From a virus, in the IMG/VR virus record IMGVR_UViG_3300044691_000299, positions 1 to 38,274 of that record: a stretch of DNA of 38,274 nt. One strand, given 5' to 3'. The position numbers were made by a program, and so were the translations under genes. Under the pieces are notes generated by a model. The model did not search any database. It was not told the origin of the DNA and was given only the letters and a program-made list of their open reading frames with translations. Numbering within the stretch: the stretch's first letter is position 1; each line of letters begins with the position of its first letter. This document shows positions 14,697 through 22,460 of this stretch, in pieces.

Positions 14697-15386
14697 TTAA
14701 ATTCCTTGCGCTTTTATGTAAATTTTATCATTTGCGGTTTCATCGAATAGCCCGGCATATTGCAGCCATTCATCCCCCGGCTGTAAATTCATACCGAGTG
14801 TATACCTTATTATAGATCCGCAGGAAAGATCGTGCCTATGACCCTTGCAGCTTTCATCCGGGCTTTCTGTTTTGTCATCGTTATTCCAGGCACCTTTAAA
14901 CATTCCGGCTTCCATAGAGTTAACCCATCGTTGAAAAAATAACATAGCTTTTTCATTATTCGTGTTCAAACCTAAAAATCCGGCGTTACCGTAGCAACGA
15001 ACGTCCATCACTTCATTTCGGTTAATGTGAAAATAGCTAAGGGCTGTATCATTGGTCCATTCACCTATGAAGTGTCCGGCATCCTGCATAATATACCCAT
15101 GTTCTTCAATATGATCGAATACAGGGCTAATATTTTTTATTGCGAAGCAGGAACTATCTAGCCATAATAATTGCTCATAGCCAGCTTGCATTGCTTTTTC
15201 AAGGCAATAAAGCTTGAAAGCATAAGGATTTTCGCTGTGTAAAGGCGCACCAACAGAAGCCTCTCCGATAAATCCCAGGAAATCTCCATCAAAATTATTG
15301 CGCAGGCTTTCATTAAGTCTGGCAAGACCATTTACATAATTTCCATTGCCATTCGCAAAACTAACTACGCACCTTTTTTTGTTCAT
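14697..15386 (-). CDS. GT-A-like glycosyltransferase, 229 aa
   Basis: I prefer MNKKRCVVSFANGNGNYV (15386) to the longer start at 15413, since it reduces overlap with the upstream gene to 26 bases. EQLLWLDSSCFAIKNI (71-86) supplies a D-x-S/DxD-like metal site. CYGNAGFLGLNTNN and AWNNDDKTESPDESCKGHRHDLSCGS look like the acceptor loop. The general form recalls GT8/DUF-type transferases rather than GT2. No membrane segment. Substrate unknown. Confidence 0.68.
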   Translation of the reverse strand: MNKKRCVVSFANGNGNYVNGLARLNESLRNNFDGDFLGFIGEASVGAPLHSENPYAFKLYCLEKAMQAGYEQLLWLDSSCFAIKNISPVFDHIEEHGYIMQDAGHFIGEWTNDTALSYFHINRNEVMDVRCYGNAGFLGLNTNNEKAMLFFQRWVNSMEAGMFKGAWNNDDKTESPDESCKGHRHDLSCGSIIRYTLGMNLQPGDEWLQYAGLFDETANDKIYIKAQGI

Positions 15387-15909
15387 ATCGATAATAGTAT
15401 AAAATTCCTTCAATCTTAACTTCCGTATTTAACAACCGTAACAATCTCATAGAGTATTCATAATCTTCTCCAAAACTGATCTCCGGAAACCCTGCAGCCA
15501 ATGCCAGTTCACGTTTAACGGGAGATATATGATTAGGTGTACGGTAGTAAACATTTTTCCGCTCAAACCAGCCCATATAATCTTTGGAGATATGCCACTG
15601 CATTTCATTGCTGCCATTTGTTGTGATTACTCCACTTATACCAATGCAGTCACAATCAGATTTACAAGCTTTCAGGATTTTTTCGATATAGTCAGGAGCG
15701 ATTAAGTCATCGTCATCAATTGCCGTGACATATTTACCTGAGGCCAGCGAAAGCAGTTTATTTCGTTTGGTACCAATATTGTAATTCATAGAGATGTCAG
15801 TAATCACTTCCACTTCAGGGGTTAACTGGCGATCAAGAACCTGGCGAAGATTGGCCAATTTGTTGGCCCGTATCGGCATTGTCGCGATAAGGATTGATAG
15901 TTGAATCAT
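15361..15909 (-). CDS. Family 2 glycosyltransferase, 182 aa
   Basis: The N-terminus MIQLSILIATMPIRANKLANL is a classic GT2 start. NIGTKRNKLLSLASGKYVTAIDDDDLIAPDYIEKI (44-78) contains the conserved nucleotide-binding and DDD metal motif. The later GFPEISFGEDYEYSMRL is the ED acceptor/catalytic motif. It is shorter than usual GT2 proteins, holding only the core. Start overlaps the HNH stop by ATGA. Confidence 0.88.
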   Translation of the reverse strand: MIQLSILIATMPIRANKLANLRQVLDRQLTPEVEVITDISMNYNIGTKRNKLLSLASGKYVTAIDDDDLIAPDYIEKILKACKSDCDCIGISGVITTNGSNEMQWHISKDYMGWFERKNVYYRTPNHISPVKRELALAAGFPEISFGEDYEYSMRLLRLLNTEVKIEGILYYYRYEQKKVRS

Positions 15910-16388
15910 ACTTCGATGATATTAAATTTATTTTTACGAAACCCGTTCAAGGCGTTGTATAGAGTGGAGGGAACTATACCATAAGCAACTGCGGCATCTA
16001 ATGCCCTATCATAAAAAATACCTGTCTCTAAGTGAACAACTTTTACATATTGAGGATTTAAATTTAATAACATCATATGATTTAAATTTTCCTTATGTGT
16101 CGCCCATTCTAAATTAGAGGCGTAGTTATTTAACTTATTAGCATCTTTGTGATTAACTGTCTTTTTATGCTCAGGATTTAGATGAAACGCCAATGCAACC
16201 AATACATGTATTCTTTTCATAGTAGATTTACCATTTATTCTTAACGTTACATCATAATAAGGTTCATTTTTACCTTTTTGAGGCTTTAATATTTTTTCCT
16301 TATTTGATTTTAATGACTTTATTCTGCCAAATGAAGATGCTAAATAATCATCAGTTATAGGGAGAGATTTCCAAATTTCTATTTCCAT
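15906..16388 (-). CDS. HNH homing endonuclease (NUMOD4-HNH)
   Basis: A 160-aa protein: NUMOD4-like EIWKSLPITDDYLASSFGRIKSL (4-26); HNH core HVLVALAFHLN...VNHKDANKLNNYASNLEWATHKENL (61-101); and a C-terminal NUMOD1-like DNA-binding helix pair (ALDAAVAYGIVPSTLYNAL). Such enzymes cut DNA at specific sites and spread their own genes. It is wedged between two glycosyltransferase genes, overlapping the upstream gene by 10 bases and the downstream one by 4, so it appears to have entered without breaking operon coupling. Confidence 0.93.
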   Translation of the reverse strand: MEIEIWKSLPITDDYLASSFGRIKSLKSNKEKILKPQKGKNEPYYDVTLRINGKSTMKRIHVLVALAFHLNPEHKKTVNHKDANKLNNYASNLEWATHKENLNHMMLLNLNPQYVKVVHLETGIFYDRALDAAVAYGIVPSTLYNALNGFRKNKFNIIEV

Positions 16389-17035
16389 ATAATATCCTCT
16401 CTTCGCATAACTGGGTTTTCGATTCCAAAGTTATTTTTAGCGTGCTCATTCAAAGTTTTTTGTCCTTGCGCCCAGGTAGCATTATTTTTTCGATTGATAT
16501 CATCGATTTCTGTTTTACCTGTAGTGTAGTGATTATGTAAGAATGTAAGCGGTAATTTTATATATTTTCCGGTCATTAAAGCTACACAAGTAAGTTCTTC
16601 ATCACAGTGCATGTGTAAATAGTCATTGTGGTATACGTAACCGTATCGTTCATAGTAAATTCTGTCCATAATTGGCATAGTGATCAATGTAGGCTGTAAG
16701 CCGTCATCAGTCTTAGCACAGAAATCCGAACGCCCGTGGAGCATTATAGTTAAGGCAGTATCCCATCCTGGTAAACAATCCGTATCGTCGCTAATAACTA
16801 AGAATATGTCACCAGTAGCTAAATTAGCGGCATTATTTATAGCCTCAATTGCGGAGTGGTTATCAAAGCGTAATACTTTTACATAACCAAAAAAAGTTTC
16901 GTAAGGGTATTCGTCTGAAGTGTCTACACTTAAAATATATTCAAAATCGTTATCTGCGTTTGAAAGCCATTTAAACATAGTGGCGAACGCCATATTATCA
17001 CGGCCTCTCGTAGCATGTATGATTGAAAATTTCAT
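16379..17035 (-). CDS. Family 2-like glycosyltransferase, 218 aa
   Basis: Starts MKFSIIHATRGRDNMAFAT, a GT2-type beginning. GDIFLVISDDTDCLPGWDTAL (75-95) carries the DDTD metal motif. TGKYIKLPLTFLHNHYTTGK near the C-terminus gives the histidine-containing region typical of the fold. No membrane helices. Overlaps both neighbours. It resembles the next gene in length and motif layout, so the two may be paralogues. Confidence 0.82.
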   Translation of the reverse strand: MKFSIIHATRGRDNMAFATMFKWLSNADNDFEYILSVDTSDEYPYETFFGYVKVLRFDNHSAIEAINNAANLATGDIFLVISDDTDCLPGWDTALTIMLHGRSDFCAKTDDGLQPTLITMPIMDRIYYERYGYVYHNDYLHMHCDEELTCVALMTGKYIKLPLTFLHNHYTTGKTEIDDINRKNNATWAQGQKTLNEHAKNNFGIENPVMRREDIIWK

Positions 17036-17688
17036 TTATAAGGAATAAAAGTGTTACTTAATTTTGTTTCTTCCCAGTATTTTTTGTTGTCCCGGATAGC
17101 TTTAGTACGTTCATAAGGATCAAAGCATGATCGAGCAGTATTTTGCTCATCGTGCGAGTAGAATAATCCTTTCGAGTGCGGAATGTCAACGTAAGGTGCT
17201 GGCGTAAGTTTCATATTGAAAATACGTTCAGATAAATTTGCATGCTCGTAGCAATTTGAAAAATTAGTATCAAACCCCCCTGCTATTTCAATACAACGCC
17301 TGGTAAAATAAAGCAGGCATCCGCGTGGTAATTCATAAGCCTTATAATCAGGTTCAGCCCATAATAGTTTACGGTCAAAAATATAACAGGCATGCTGCAG
17401 GTTACTGTGTGTGTACCAAGTAGCCCAGTTAGCATCTAAAGGATGGATGTCGTCATCACTGAGCACGAAGTGATCACATCCATCCAAGAGTTCGATACAT
17501 TTGTTTTTTACAGTTGATATACCCGCAGATTGTTCAAATCGATAATCAGCGCCAGGGTAAGGAATTTCACTTGCGTCATCAACGATTACCAGTTTAGCGC
17601 CTACAGGCAGGAACCGCCGCCACTCCGTAATAGAGTGATCAGCGATTTCCCGGCGATCATGTGTGCTAATTGCAATTCCTAAATTCAT
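17032..17688 (-). CDS. Family 2 glycosyltransferase, 218 aa
   Basis: The N-terminus MNLGIAISTHDRREIADHSI is GT2-like. LVIVDDASEIP (33-43) is the first nucleotide-binding motif and HFVLSDDDIHPLDANW (73-88) the DxD. Later GCLLYFTRRCIEIAGGFDTNF fits the GT2 GGF region, and GLFYSHDEQNTARSCFDPYERTKAIRDNKKYW is also common in bacterial GT2 proteins. Cytoplasmic by sequence. Substrate unknown. Confidence 0.87.
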   Translation of the reverse strand: MNLGIAISTHDRREIADHSITEWRRFLPVGAKLVIVDDASEIPYPGADYRFEQSAGISTVKNKCIELLDGCDHFVLSDDDIHPLDANWATWYTHSNLQHACYIFDRKLLWAEPDYKAYELPRGCLLYFTRRCIEIAGGFDTNFSNCYEHANLSERIFNMKLTPAPYVDIPHSKGLFYSHDEQNTARSCFDPYERTKAIRDNKKYWEETKLSNTFIPYK

Positions 17689-17882
17689 GCTTCCGCTTCT
17701 TTATATTTATTAAAATCTGGAAATATTAATTTTACTCTCTTATCAATTTCTTCTGTAATAATATCTTTTTCGTCGAAAAAATTTACATTTCTATAAACTG
17801 ATTCTAAAGAATCGAAAAGAGCGTATAGATCACTTAAAGGTAATTTTTCTAATTGTTCTCTATTTACTTTAACTGCATCCAT
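17685..17882 (-). CDS. Small hypothetical protein, 65 aa
   Basis: A highly charged helical protein (NREQLEKLPLSDLYALFDSLESVYRNVNFFDEKDIITEEIDKRVKLIFPDF). Overlaps neighbours by 1 and 4 bases. No family recognised. Confidence 0.68.
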   Translation of the reverse strand: MDAVKVNREQLEKLPLSDLYALFDSLESVYRNVNFFDEKDIITEEIDKRVKLIFPDFNKYKEAEA

Positions 17883-18121
17883 CAGTTTGAACTCCTTATC
17901 AAGTCAGGCATCATCATTTTCGGATTAGTCTTAAAATAGTTAATGATTAGTGATTGTAACTTCTCAGCGTCAAAATCGGAGAAATCACCGTTTGTAACAA
18001 TATCCAGTTGTATCAGCCCTTCAAACCGTTTGTTGATCTGCTCAAACGTCTCAGGGTTAAATTCATTTTTGAACTCGACCTTAACCGCTACACCTGTGAT
18101 TGTGAATTTTCTTAGGGGCAT
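17882..18121 (-). CDS. Small hypothetical protein, 79 aa
   Basis: A beta-hairpin-like N-terminus (KFTITGVAVKVEFKNEF) and a C-terminal helical part (AEKLQSLIINYFKTNPKMMMPDL). Its ATG overlaps the stop of the RHH regulator gene (TAATG). Function unknown. Confidence 0.68.
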   Translation of the reverse strand: MPLRKFTITGVAVKVEFKNEFNPETFEQINKRFEGLIQLDIVTNGDFSDFDAEKLQSLIINYFKTNPKMMMPDLIRSSN

Positions 18122-18267
18122 TATTTTTTAACTCCTTTATTTAAGATATTACCGGCTACATAACTTTCAGAACGATCTTGCTCCGCAGCTATTTTTTGAA
18201 GTGCTTTTTTTGTGTCATCAGTGACGTAAGCTTGCACCCGATTAGATTTACGACTCTTTTTTTCCAT
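18121..18267 (-). CDS. Ribbon-helix-helix regulator, 48 aa
   Basis: MEKKSRKSNRVQAYVTDDTKKALQKIAAEQDRSESYVAGNILNKGVKK. It has the basic N-terminus, the short strand RVQAYV, helix A (DDTKKALQKIAAEQ), a turn and helix B (SESYVAGNILNKGV) of CopG/Arc-type dimeric repressors. It is the first gene of the 15-gene minus operon and borders the divergent promoter region, as expected for an autoregulator. Confidence 0.8.
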   Translation of the reverse strand: MEKKSRKSNRVQAYVTDDTKKALQKIAAEQDRSESYVAGNILNKGVKK

Positions 18268-18271
18268 TATA

Positions 18272-18303
18272 CAAACTAACTCAATCTAAGTCACAAAAAC
18301 AAG
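18272..18303 (-). promoter_or_regulatory. Promoter of the glycan operon
   Basis: On the minus strand CTTG (18300-18303), a 20-nt spacer and TTAGTTTG (18272-18279) fit a Bacteroidota promoter with one mismatch at the -7 element. The -7 ends 4 nt before the ATG at 18267, so the RHH message may be leaderless. Confidence 0.5.
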
Positions 18304-18312
18304 TACTATTAA

Positions 18313-18328
18313 AAATAAATTTTTATTT
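18313..18328. promoter_or_regulatory. AT-rich dyad between divergent promoters
   Basis: AAATAAA and TTTATTT separated by TT form a perfect inverted repeat midway between the RHH promoter and the head-gene promoter. It is a candidate operator of the RHH protein, although low-complexity AT sequence makes chance likely. Confidence 0.3.
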
Positions 18329-18333
18329 AAATC

Positions 18334-18341
18334 TATATTTA
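18334..18341 (+). promoter_or_regulatory. -7-like element before the head operon
   Basis: TATATTTA (one mismatch to TAnnTTTG) ends 5 nt before the ATG at 18347. The upstream AT-rich block resembles that before the portal gene (AATTTTTAT, then TAAA, then CTATATTT). No -33 element. Confidence 0.4.
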
Positions 18342-18346
18342 CACAA

Positions 18347-18475
18347 ATGAACGATCAAAAGCAGAAGGAACAAATCGAAAAGTTGAATAAACTTAAAGAA
18401 AAACCTCTGCCAGATCATATCAAAAAGTCAATTGACGAGAAGCAAAAAAACATTACTAAACCGCTGAACAAGTGA
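18347..18475 (+). CDS. Small charged protein, 42 aa, leader of the head operon
   Basis: The frame starts MNDQKQKEQIEKLNKLKEKP and ends ITKPLNK; nearly a third of residues are Lys. Its TGA overlaps the GTG start of the prohead protease (GTGA), so the protease should be made by coupled translation. It could be a coupling leader or a small scaffold-like peptide; no family is recognised. Confidence 0.6.
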   Translation: MNDQKQKEQIEKLNKLKEKPLPDHIKKSIDEKQKNITKPLNK

Positions 18476-19308
18476 GTAAAATCTATTGCAAAGAACTCGA
18501 TAAGAAGTTTTCATCTAAGGATGAAATGTTTTTTGCTTTAAAAGCGAATGTTGATAAAATAGTTGCTATTAAAAAAGCGGCGATCAAGGACAGTGATCCT
18601 GTGGGTTATAGTTTTCGTGAAAGCCGGGAAGATGTCGCTAAAGGTGTAGCGCCTGATAAGTTAAAAACAGTGAAAGATGGCGATACCATTTATCCGGTCA
18701 TCAATACTACAAACTGGTTTGACAGCCACGGTGACGTACATTTGGACGGTATCTGGGATACATCAGTTGAACAGCAAAAAGGCAAGTTATATTATGCGAT
18801 CAATCACGAACTTAAGCTGGGCAGCATTATTAGTTACCCAAATGAGGTTGACCCGATGGTTAAAACCCTTAATTGGACCGATGTAGGTGAGAATTATGAC
18901 GGCCAGACCCAGGCGTTGATATTTGCCGCCCAGGTAACTGACAAGTCAAATAAAGATGCTAAAAAGGCGATCAAAGCCGGCGTACCTTTACAGAACTCTG
19001 TTCGTATGCAATACGAAAAAATGGTTTTGTGTGTAGACAGTACCGCAAAAGGTCTTGAACAGGAACGGATGAATTTTTATCAATACCTGCCGAAGATCGC
19101 TAATAAGGATGAAGTGATGGCCGCAGGATATTACTGGGGTATTCAGTCCGCTAAAATTGTTAAAGAAGGAAGTGCAGTATTGGCTGGATCCAATCGCGCG
19201 ACTCCTATTTTATATACCGACCCGTCTAACAAACAGTCGAAAAAAGAAACCGAACCGCCCGCAGACAGCAGCACTGAGGTTAAATCAGATTATTTTTATC
19301 AACTTTAA
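18472..19308 (+). CDS. Prohead (capsid maturation) protease
   Basis: A 278-aa protein with a GTG start. Candidate catalytic residues for the HK97/S78-type protease fold are H112 (YYAINHELK), S176 (GVPLQNSVRM) and the later KEGSAVLAGSNRATP (231-245), equivalent to the E-x-S-x-V-x-x-PAN motif. It should cleave the delta domain of the major capsid protein during maturation. The position directly before the capsid gene supports this. The overall sequence is diverged, so the exact catalytic set is inference. Confidence 0.78.
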   Translation: MSKIYCKELDKKFSSKDEMFFALKANVDKIVAIKKAAIKDSDPVGYSFRESREDVAKGVAPDKLKTVKDGDTIYPVINTTNWFDSHGDVHLDGIWDTSVEQQKGKLYYAINHELKLGSIISYPNEVDPMVKTLNWTDVGENYDGQTQALIFAAQVTDKSNKDAKKAIKAGVPLQNSVRMQYEKMVLCVDSTAKGLEQERMNFYQYLPKIANKDEVMAAGYYWGIQSAKIVKEGSAVLAGSNRATPILYTDPSNKQSKKETEPPADSSTEVKSDYFYQL

Positions 19309-19320
19309 AAACAACCCGAA

Positions 19321-20616
19321 ATGAAATTTGAATATTTAACCAAAGCACAATTCGAGGCCCTTACTGACTACCAGAAGGAAAAATACGCAGATGAAAAGCG
19401 TAGCCATGAAATGAAGGAAACTGCCGAAGCCGCTAAAGTAGCCGCTGAAACTGCTGCAGGCGAGAAAGTAAAAGAAGTAGAAGATAAATTAACTATAGTT
19501 ATCGAAGCTCAGAAAACTGAGATCGCTAGCCTGGTAGTTAAAATCGATGAAACTGATAAGAAACGCGAAGCTGTTGAGGCTAAGATGGAACGCATCCAGG
19601 CTAAACAAACTGAGACCGAAATGTCAGGTTTGAAAGCAGAGATCGCTGAAATGTTTGCTAATAAAGAAAGCGAAGGCTCTAAGCAACTTGCATCATTTAA
19701 AAGCAAAAAATCTTTCAACGTTGAGTTGGAAGGTAAAGGTTTATTGGCTGAAAAAGCACCAGGTGTTATCGGAGTTCCTGCCGGCACTACCGCGCAGCAA
19801 TGGCTACAGCCTATTGGTATTCCGCACGAAACTGTACAGGCCCGTGACATTATACCAGTGTACCCAACTGAGTTTCCGTCTATCAATTACGTTCAGTTCA
19901 CCAAAAAAGACGGTAGCATTGCTTCTGTTGCGGCTGGTGCAACTAAACCGCAGTTTGATTATACACCAACCGGTAAACTGGCGCCTGTTATCAAAATTGC
20001 AGGTTGGGTGAGTGTTCAGGAAGAATTTTTGGATGATGTTGTAGGTTCCGGTGCATTTTTAGCGCAAGAGCTGCCGTGGGCATACAAAGACGAAGAAACT
20101 CGTCAGGTGTTTAAAGGTAACGGTACTACCGAGCTGAATGGCTTATATGCTAACGTTGCAACTGCGCTTAACTTCGCAGGGTTTGAAGCTGCCGGCACCA
20201 ACTCAAATGGTTGGGATAAAATGGTAGTTGCCTTGACCAATTCGCGTCGTAGTTTGCGCCCAGGTGATGCTATCTGGATTTCTCCTGAAGCTTATGGTGA
20301 GCTTTTAATGAATAAGTCTACAGGTGATGTTCAGGAGTATGATTATCCTATCCAGGCTACTACTGCGGGCCAACTGGCTATCGGCGGTATCCCGATTTAT
20401 TTTCATACTGTTTTCGGTGCGACCGAAGGTATGTCAGGTAACTTTAGCCGTGGAGTAGCTTTATGGCAACGTAAGGGTATCACCCTGCGCACATCGACTG
20501 AGGCTGATCAGAACTTCTTCAAGAACTTAGTTACGTTCTTGATTGAAGCACGTATGGCAATGACTCCTTTCTTCCCTGAGTCATTCAAAAAGATAGATTT
20601 TACCCGTACGACATAA
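19321..20616 (+). CDS. Major capsid protein (HK97 fold)
   Basis: A 431-aa protein. Residues about 25-130 are a charged coiled coil, rich in Ala, Glu and Lys, which fits the scaffolding delta domain removed by the protease. The core follows from about 140, with FPSINYVQFTKKDGSIASVAAGATKPQFDY, the AGWVSVQEEFLDD segment, GNGTTELNGLY, and the C-terminal TFLIEARMAMTPFFPESFKKIDF, all typical of HK97-type capsids. Followed by a terminator. Confidence 0.95.
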   Translation: MKFEYLTKAQFEALTDYQKEKYADEKRSHEMKETAEAAKVAAETAAGEKVKEVEDKLTIVIEAQKTEIASLVVKIDETDKKREAVEAKMERIQAKQTETEMSGLKAEIAEMFANKESEGSKQLASFKSKKSFNVELEGKGLLAEKAPGVIGVPAGTTAQQWLQPIGIPHETVQARDIIPVYPTEFPSINYVQFTKKDGSIASVAAGATKPQFDYTPTGKLAPVIKIAGWVSVQEEFLDDVVGSGAFLAQELPWAYKDEETRQVFKGNGTTELNGLYANVATALNFAGFEAAGTNSNGWDKMVVALTNSRRSLRPGDAIWISPEAYGELLMNKSTGDVQEYDYPIQATTAGQLAIGGIPIYFHTVFGATEGMSGNFSRGVALWQRKGITLRTSTEADQNFFKNLVTFLIEARMAMTPFFPESFKKIDFTRTT

Positions 20617-20639
20617 GTTTTTCATAGTTTTTTACGTTT

Positions 20640-20670
20640 AGTCCGTCATATTAATATGTCGGACTTTTTT
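20640..20670 (+). terminator. Terminator after the capsid gene
   Basis: AGTCCG-T-CATATT pairs with AATATG-T-CGGACT (one T-T mismatch), followed by T residues. It would reduce read-through from the capsid gene into the connector genes, fitting the high capsid demand. Confidence 0.8.
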
Positions 20671-20672
20671 AT

Positions 20673-20680
20673 TAAGTTTG
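20673..20680 (+). promoter_or_regulatory. -7 element before the connector operon
   Basis: TAAGTTTG fits TAnnTTTG exactly and ends 4 nt before the ATG at 20685. The -33 position falls inside the terminator hairpin and has no TTTG. It restarts transcription right after termination. Confidence 0.5.
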
Positions 20681-20684
20681 TTTT

Positions 20685-21254
20685 ATGACAGCAACTGATA
20701 TAATCTCTTTAGACTCAGCCAAAAAATGGCTGAATATTGAACTTGATTATACAGATGAGGATGAAACAATTACCCGGCTGATTGACGCTGCTATTGACTG
20801 GGTAGAGAAGTATACGTCCTGGCGCACCTATCAGCGCGAGGAAGTGGTTTACAACAGGCAGGATAATTGCTACGTACCTGCTGACTATTTCCCTGATTAC
20901 GGTACTGGATTTTACAACGGGCCTTCCGGGATTCGCTGGACACCGAAAGGCTTGTCTATTTATCTGTACCCTTTTACCGTTGACTCTGTGCAGGATCAGA
21001 GTTCACCACCTGCCGACGTAGCGTATACGCTGCAAAGAAATTCGCTGAAAACATTGCTTTATACTTTGCCGAACAGTGCGATCACGTTAACGACAGGTTT
21101 TGCTTTGGCAGACATTGGTAAAATACCACCACCACTGATTGAAGCAGCATATAAATGGATTACCTACCTTTATGAGAATAGGGATAGCTATAAAGCTGAA
21201 CTACCAACTGATATACAGATTTTGATCAACCAGTATCGCCGCTCGTTAATATGA
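20685..21254 (+). CDS. Head-tail connector (gp6-like)
   Basis: A 189-aa protein beginning MTATDIISLDSAKKWLNIELDYTDEDETITRLIDAAIDWVEKYT, the classic start of the Phage_connect_1 / gp6 family, in which this helical region forms the ring below the portal. The long middle insert (CYVPADYFPDYGTGFYNGPSG) is aromatic and Gly-rich. The C-terminal helix IEAAYKWITYLYENRD is also typical. ATGA overlap with the next gene. Confidence 0.9.
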   Translation: MTATDIISLDSAKKWLNIELDYTDEDETITRLIDAAIDWVEKYTSWRTYQREEVVYNRQDNCYVPADYFPDYGTGFYNGPSGIRWTPKGLSIYLYPFTVDSVQDQSSPPADVAYTLQRNSLKTLLYTLPNSAITLTTGFALADIGKIPPPLIEAAYKWITYLYENRDSYKAELPTDIQILINQYRRSLI

Positions 21255-21649
21255 AAAAGCTGCTGTATGAAAATAAAACGTTTATTGATCCGGGCAGATT
21301 ACGGTTTAATATTTCATTTTATGAAACTGGATTTACTTCGAACGAGTTTGGTGACCAGGTACCAACTGAAACGCTGACCCTGACTACCAGAGCATCACAG
21401 CAGAATATACAGAACAGGCCAGGGAGTATTTATAGCCAATTGGAGCAGGAGGCTGGTGCTACACTGATGAACGGAGATACGTATTACACTATACGTTACC
21501 GTAACAACTGGCGGCCGAAAAAGAATATGCGGGTTGAAGTAATAGTAAATGGTGTTGTAATAAGCTATGTCCTCCGGGCGATTATTGATGTGGATCAGCC
21601 CGTACATTACTGGCGCATTTTATGTACCACTGATAAAAAAGGAACATGA
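21251..21649 (+). CDS. Head closure / head-tail adaptor protein
   Basis: A 132-aa protein with DPGRLRFNISFYE near 12-24 and ERVR-type strands (NWRPKKNMRVEVIVNGVVISYVLRAIIDVDQPVHYWRILCTT), matching SPP1 gp16/head-tail joining family. It would plug the connector after packaging. Overlaps both neighbours by 4 bases. Confidence 0.84.
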   Translation: MKKLLYENKTFIDPGRLRFNISFYETGFTSNEFGDQVPTETLTLTTRASQQNIQNRPGSIYSQLEQEAGATLMNGDTYYTIRYRNNWRPKKNMRVEVIVNGVVISYVLRAIIDVDQPVHYWRILCTTDKKGT

Positions 21650-22053
21650 TCAAGAACCTGGAGGAAGCATTAGGGCCTTTACTGGCGTTACAGAAAGGGG
21701 CTAAAGCGGCTAAAGACCGCGCGGAGCTTATTGTGGCTACCCGTATTGCAGAAAGTGCACGTATTGCGGCTCCTGGCAGTTTAGGGGGCAAGATCAGCGT
21801 TTCTCAAACAGGGGAAGAAACGATCATTGATGGTGGAGACGAACTGTCGGCTTATGTGGAGTTTGGTACGGGGCAAAATGCGGAAGCGTTTTTAGCTGGT
21901 AAACCGGAAGAACAGGTAGCAGAGGCTAAAAAATTCTTTGTAAATGGGGAGGGAACTTTGGGGGCGCATCCTTTTTTCTTTCCTGCTATATACCAGCACC
22001 GGGAGGAGATCACGGAAGAAATTGAAAAACAATTAAATGAAATCACCGGATAA
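21646..22053 (+). CDS. HK97 gp10-like tail completion protein
   Basis: A 135-aa protein with ISVSQTGEETIIDGGDELSAYVEFGTGQNAE (50-80); the A-Y-V-E-F-G-T-G motif is the hallmark of HK97 gp10-type neck proteins, and GAHPFFFPAI is the usual C-terminal motif. It sits between the head closure and the tail terminator genes as expected. Confidence 0.9.
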   Translation: MIKNLEEALGPLLALQKGAKAAKDRAELIVATRIAESARIAAPGSLGGKISVSQTGEETIIDGGDELSAYVEFGTGQNAEAFLAGKPEEQVAEAKKFFVNGEGTLGAHPFFFPAIYQHREEITEEIEKQLNEITG

Positions 22054-22459
22054 ATATTTACGTAAAGGCTATCTTTCCGCGCTGACAACAGCGGGGCTTA
22101 CGGCGTATAACAAAGATATTCCGATTTCGGTTGTTCCGATACCTGGCGTTTATGTGCTGATCGAGTCTCAGTCGAAACAAACTACGGAGCGCAGCAAAAC
22201 TAACTTTGAGTGGAATTGTAAAGTTACCCTGCATATCATAAAGGTTAACGAACGGGGTTATACTGCCACAACAGATGTCGATGATGCAGAAGAAAAATGT
22301 ATTGGTGCTATTGAAAGTGGTATATTAGTAGATAATTTTTATTTGAAATCAACTTATTTGACCGAGAGCATGAACCTGGATATGACGGATAAAACATCCA
22401 CTATCGAGCGCAGGGTTTTAATATATGAGCATTGGCTGGCTGAAATGATGACTACGTAA
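22037..22459 (+). CDS. Tail terminator protein candidate
   Basis: A 140-aa protein (IPGVYVLIESQSKQTTERSKTNFEWNCKVTLHIIKVNERGY) whose position after gp10 and before the tail tube, length and alternating beta pattern fit a tail terminator. Sequence motifs alone are weak. Its start overlaps gp10 by 17 bases. Confidence 0.68.
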   Translation: MKSPDKYLRKGYLSALTTAGLTAYNKDIPISVVPIPGVYVLIESQSKQTTERSKTNFEWNCKVTLHIIKVNERGYTATTDVDDAEEKCIGAIESGILVDNFYLKSTYLTESMNLDMTDKTSTIERRVLIYEHWLAEMMTT

Positions 22460-22460
22460 A

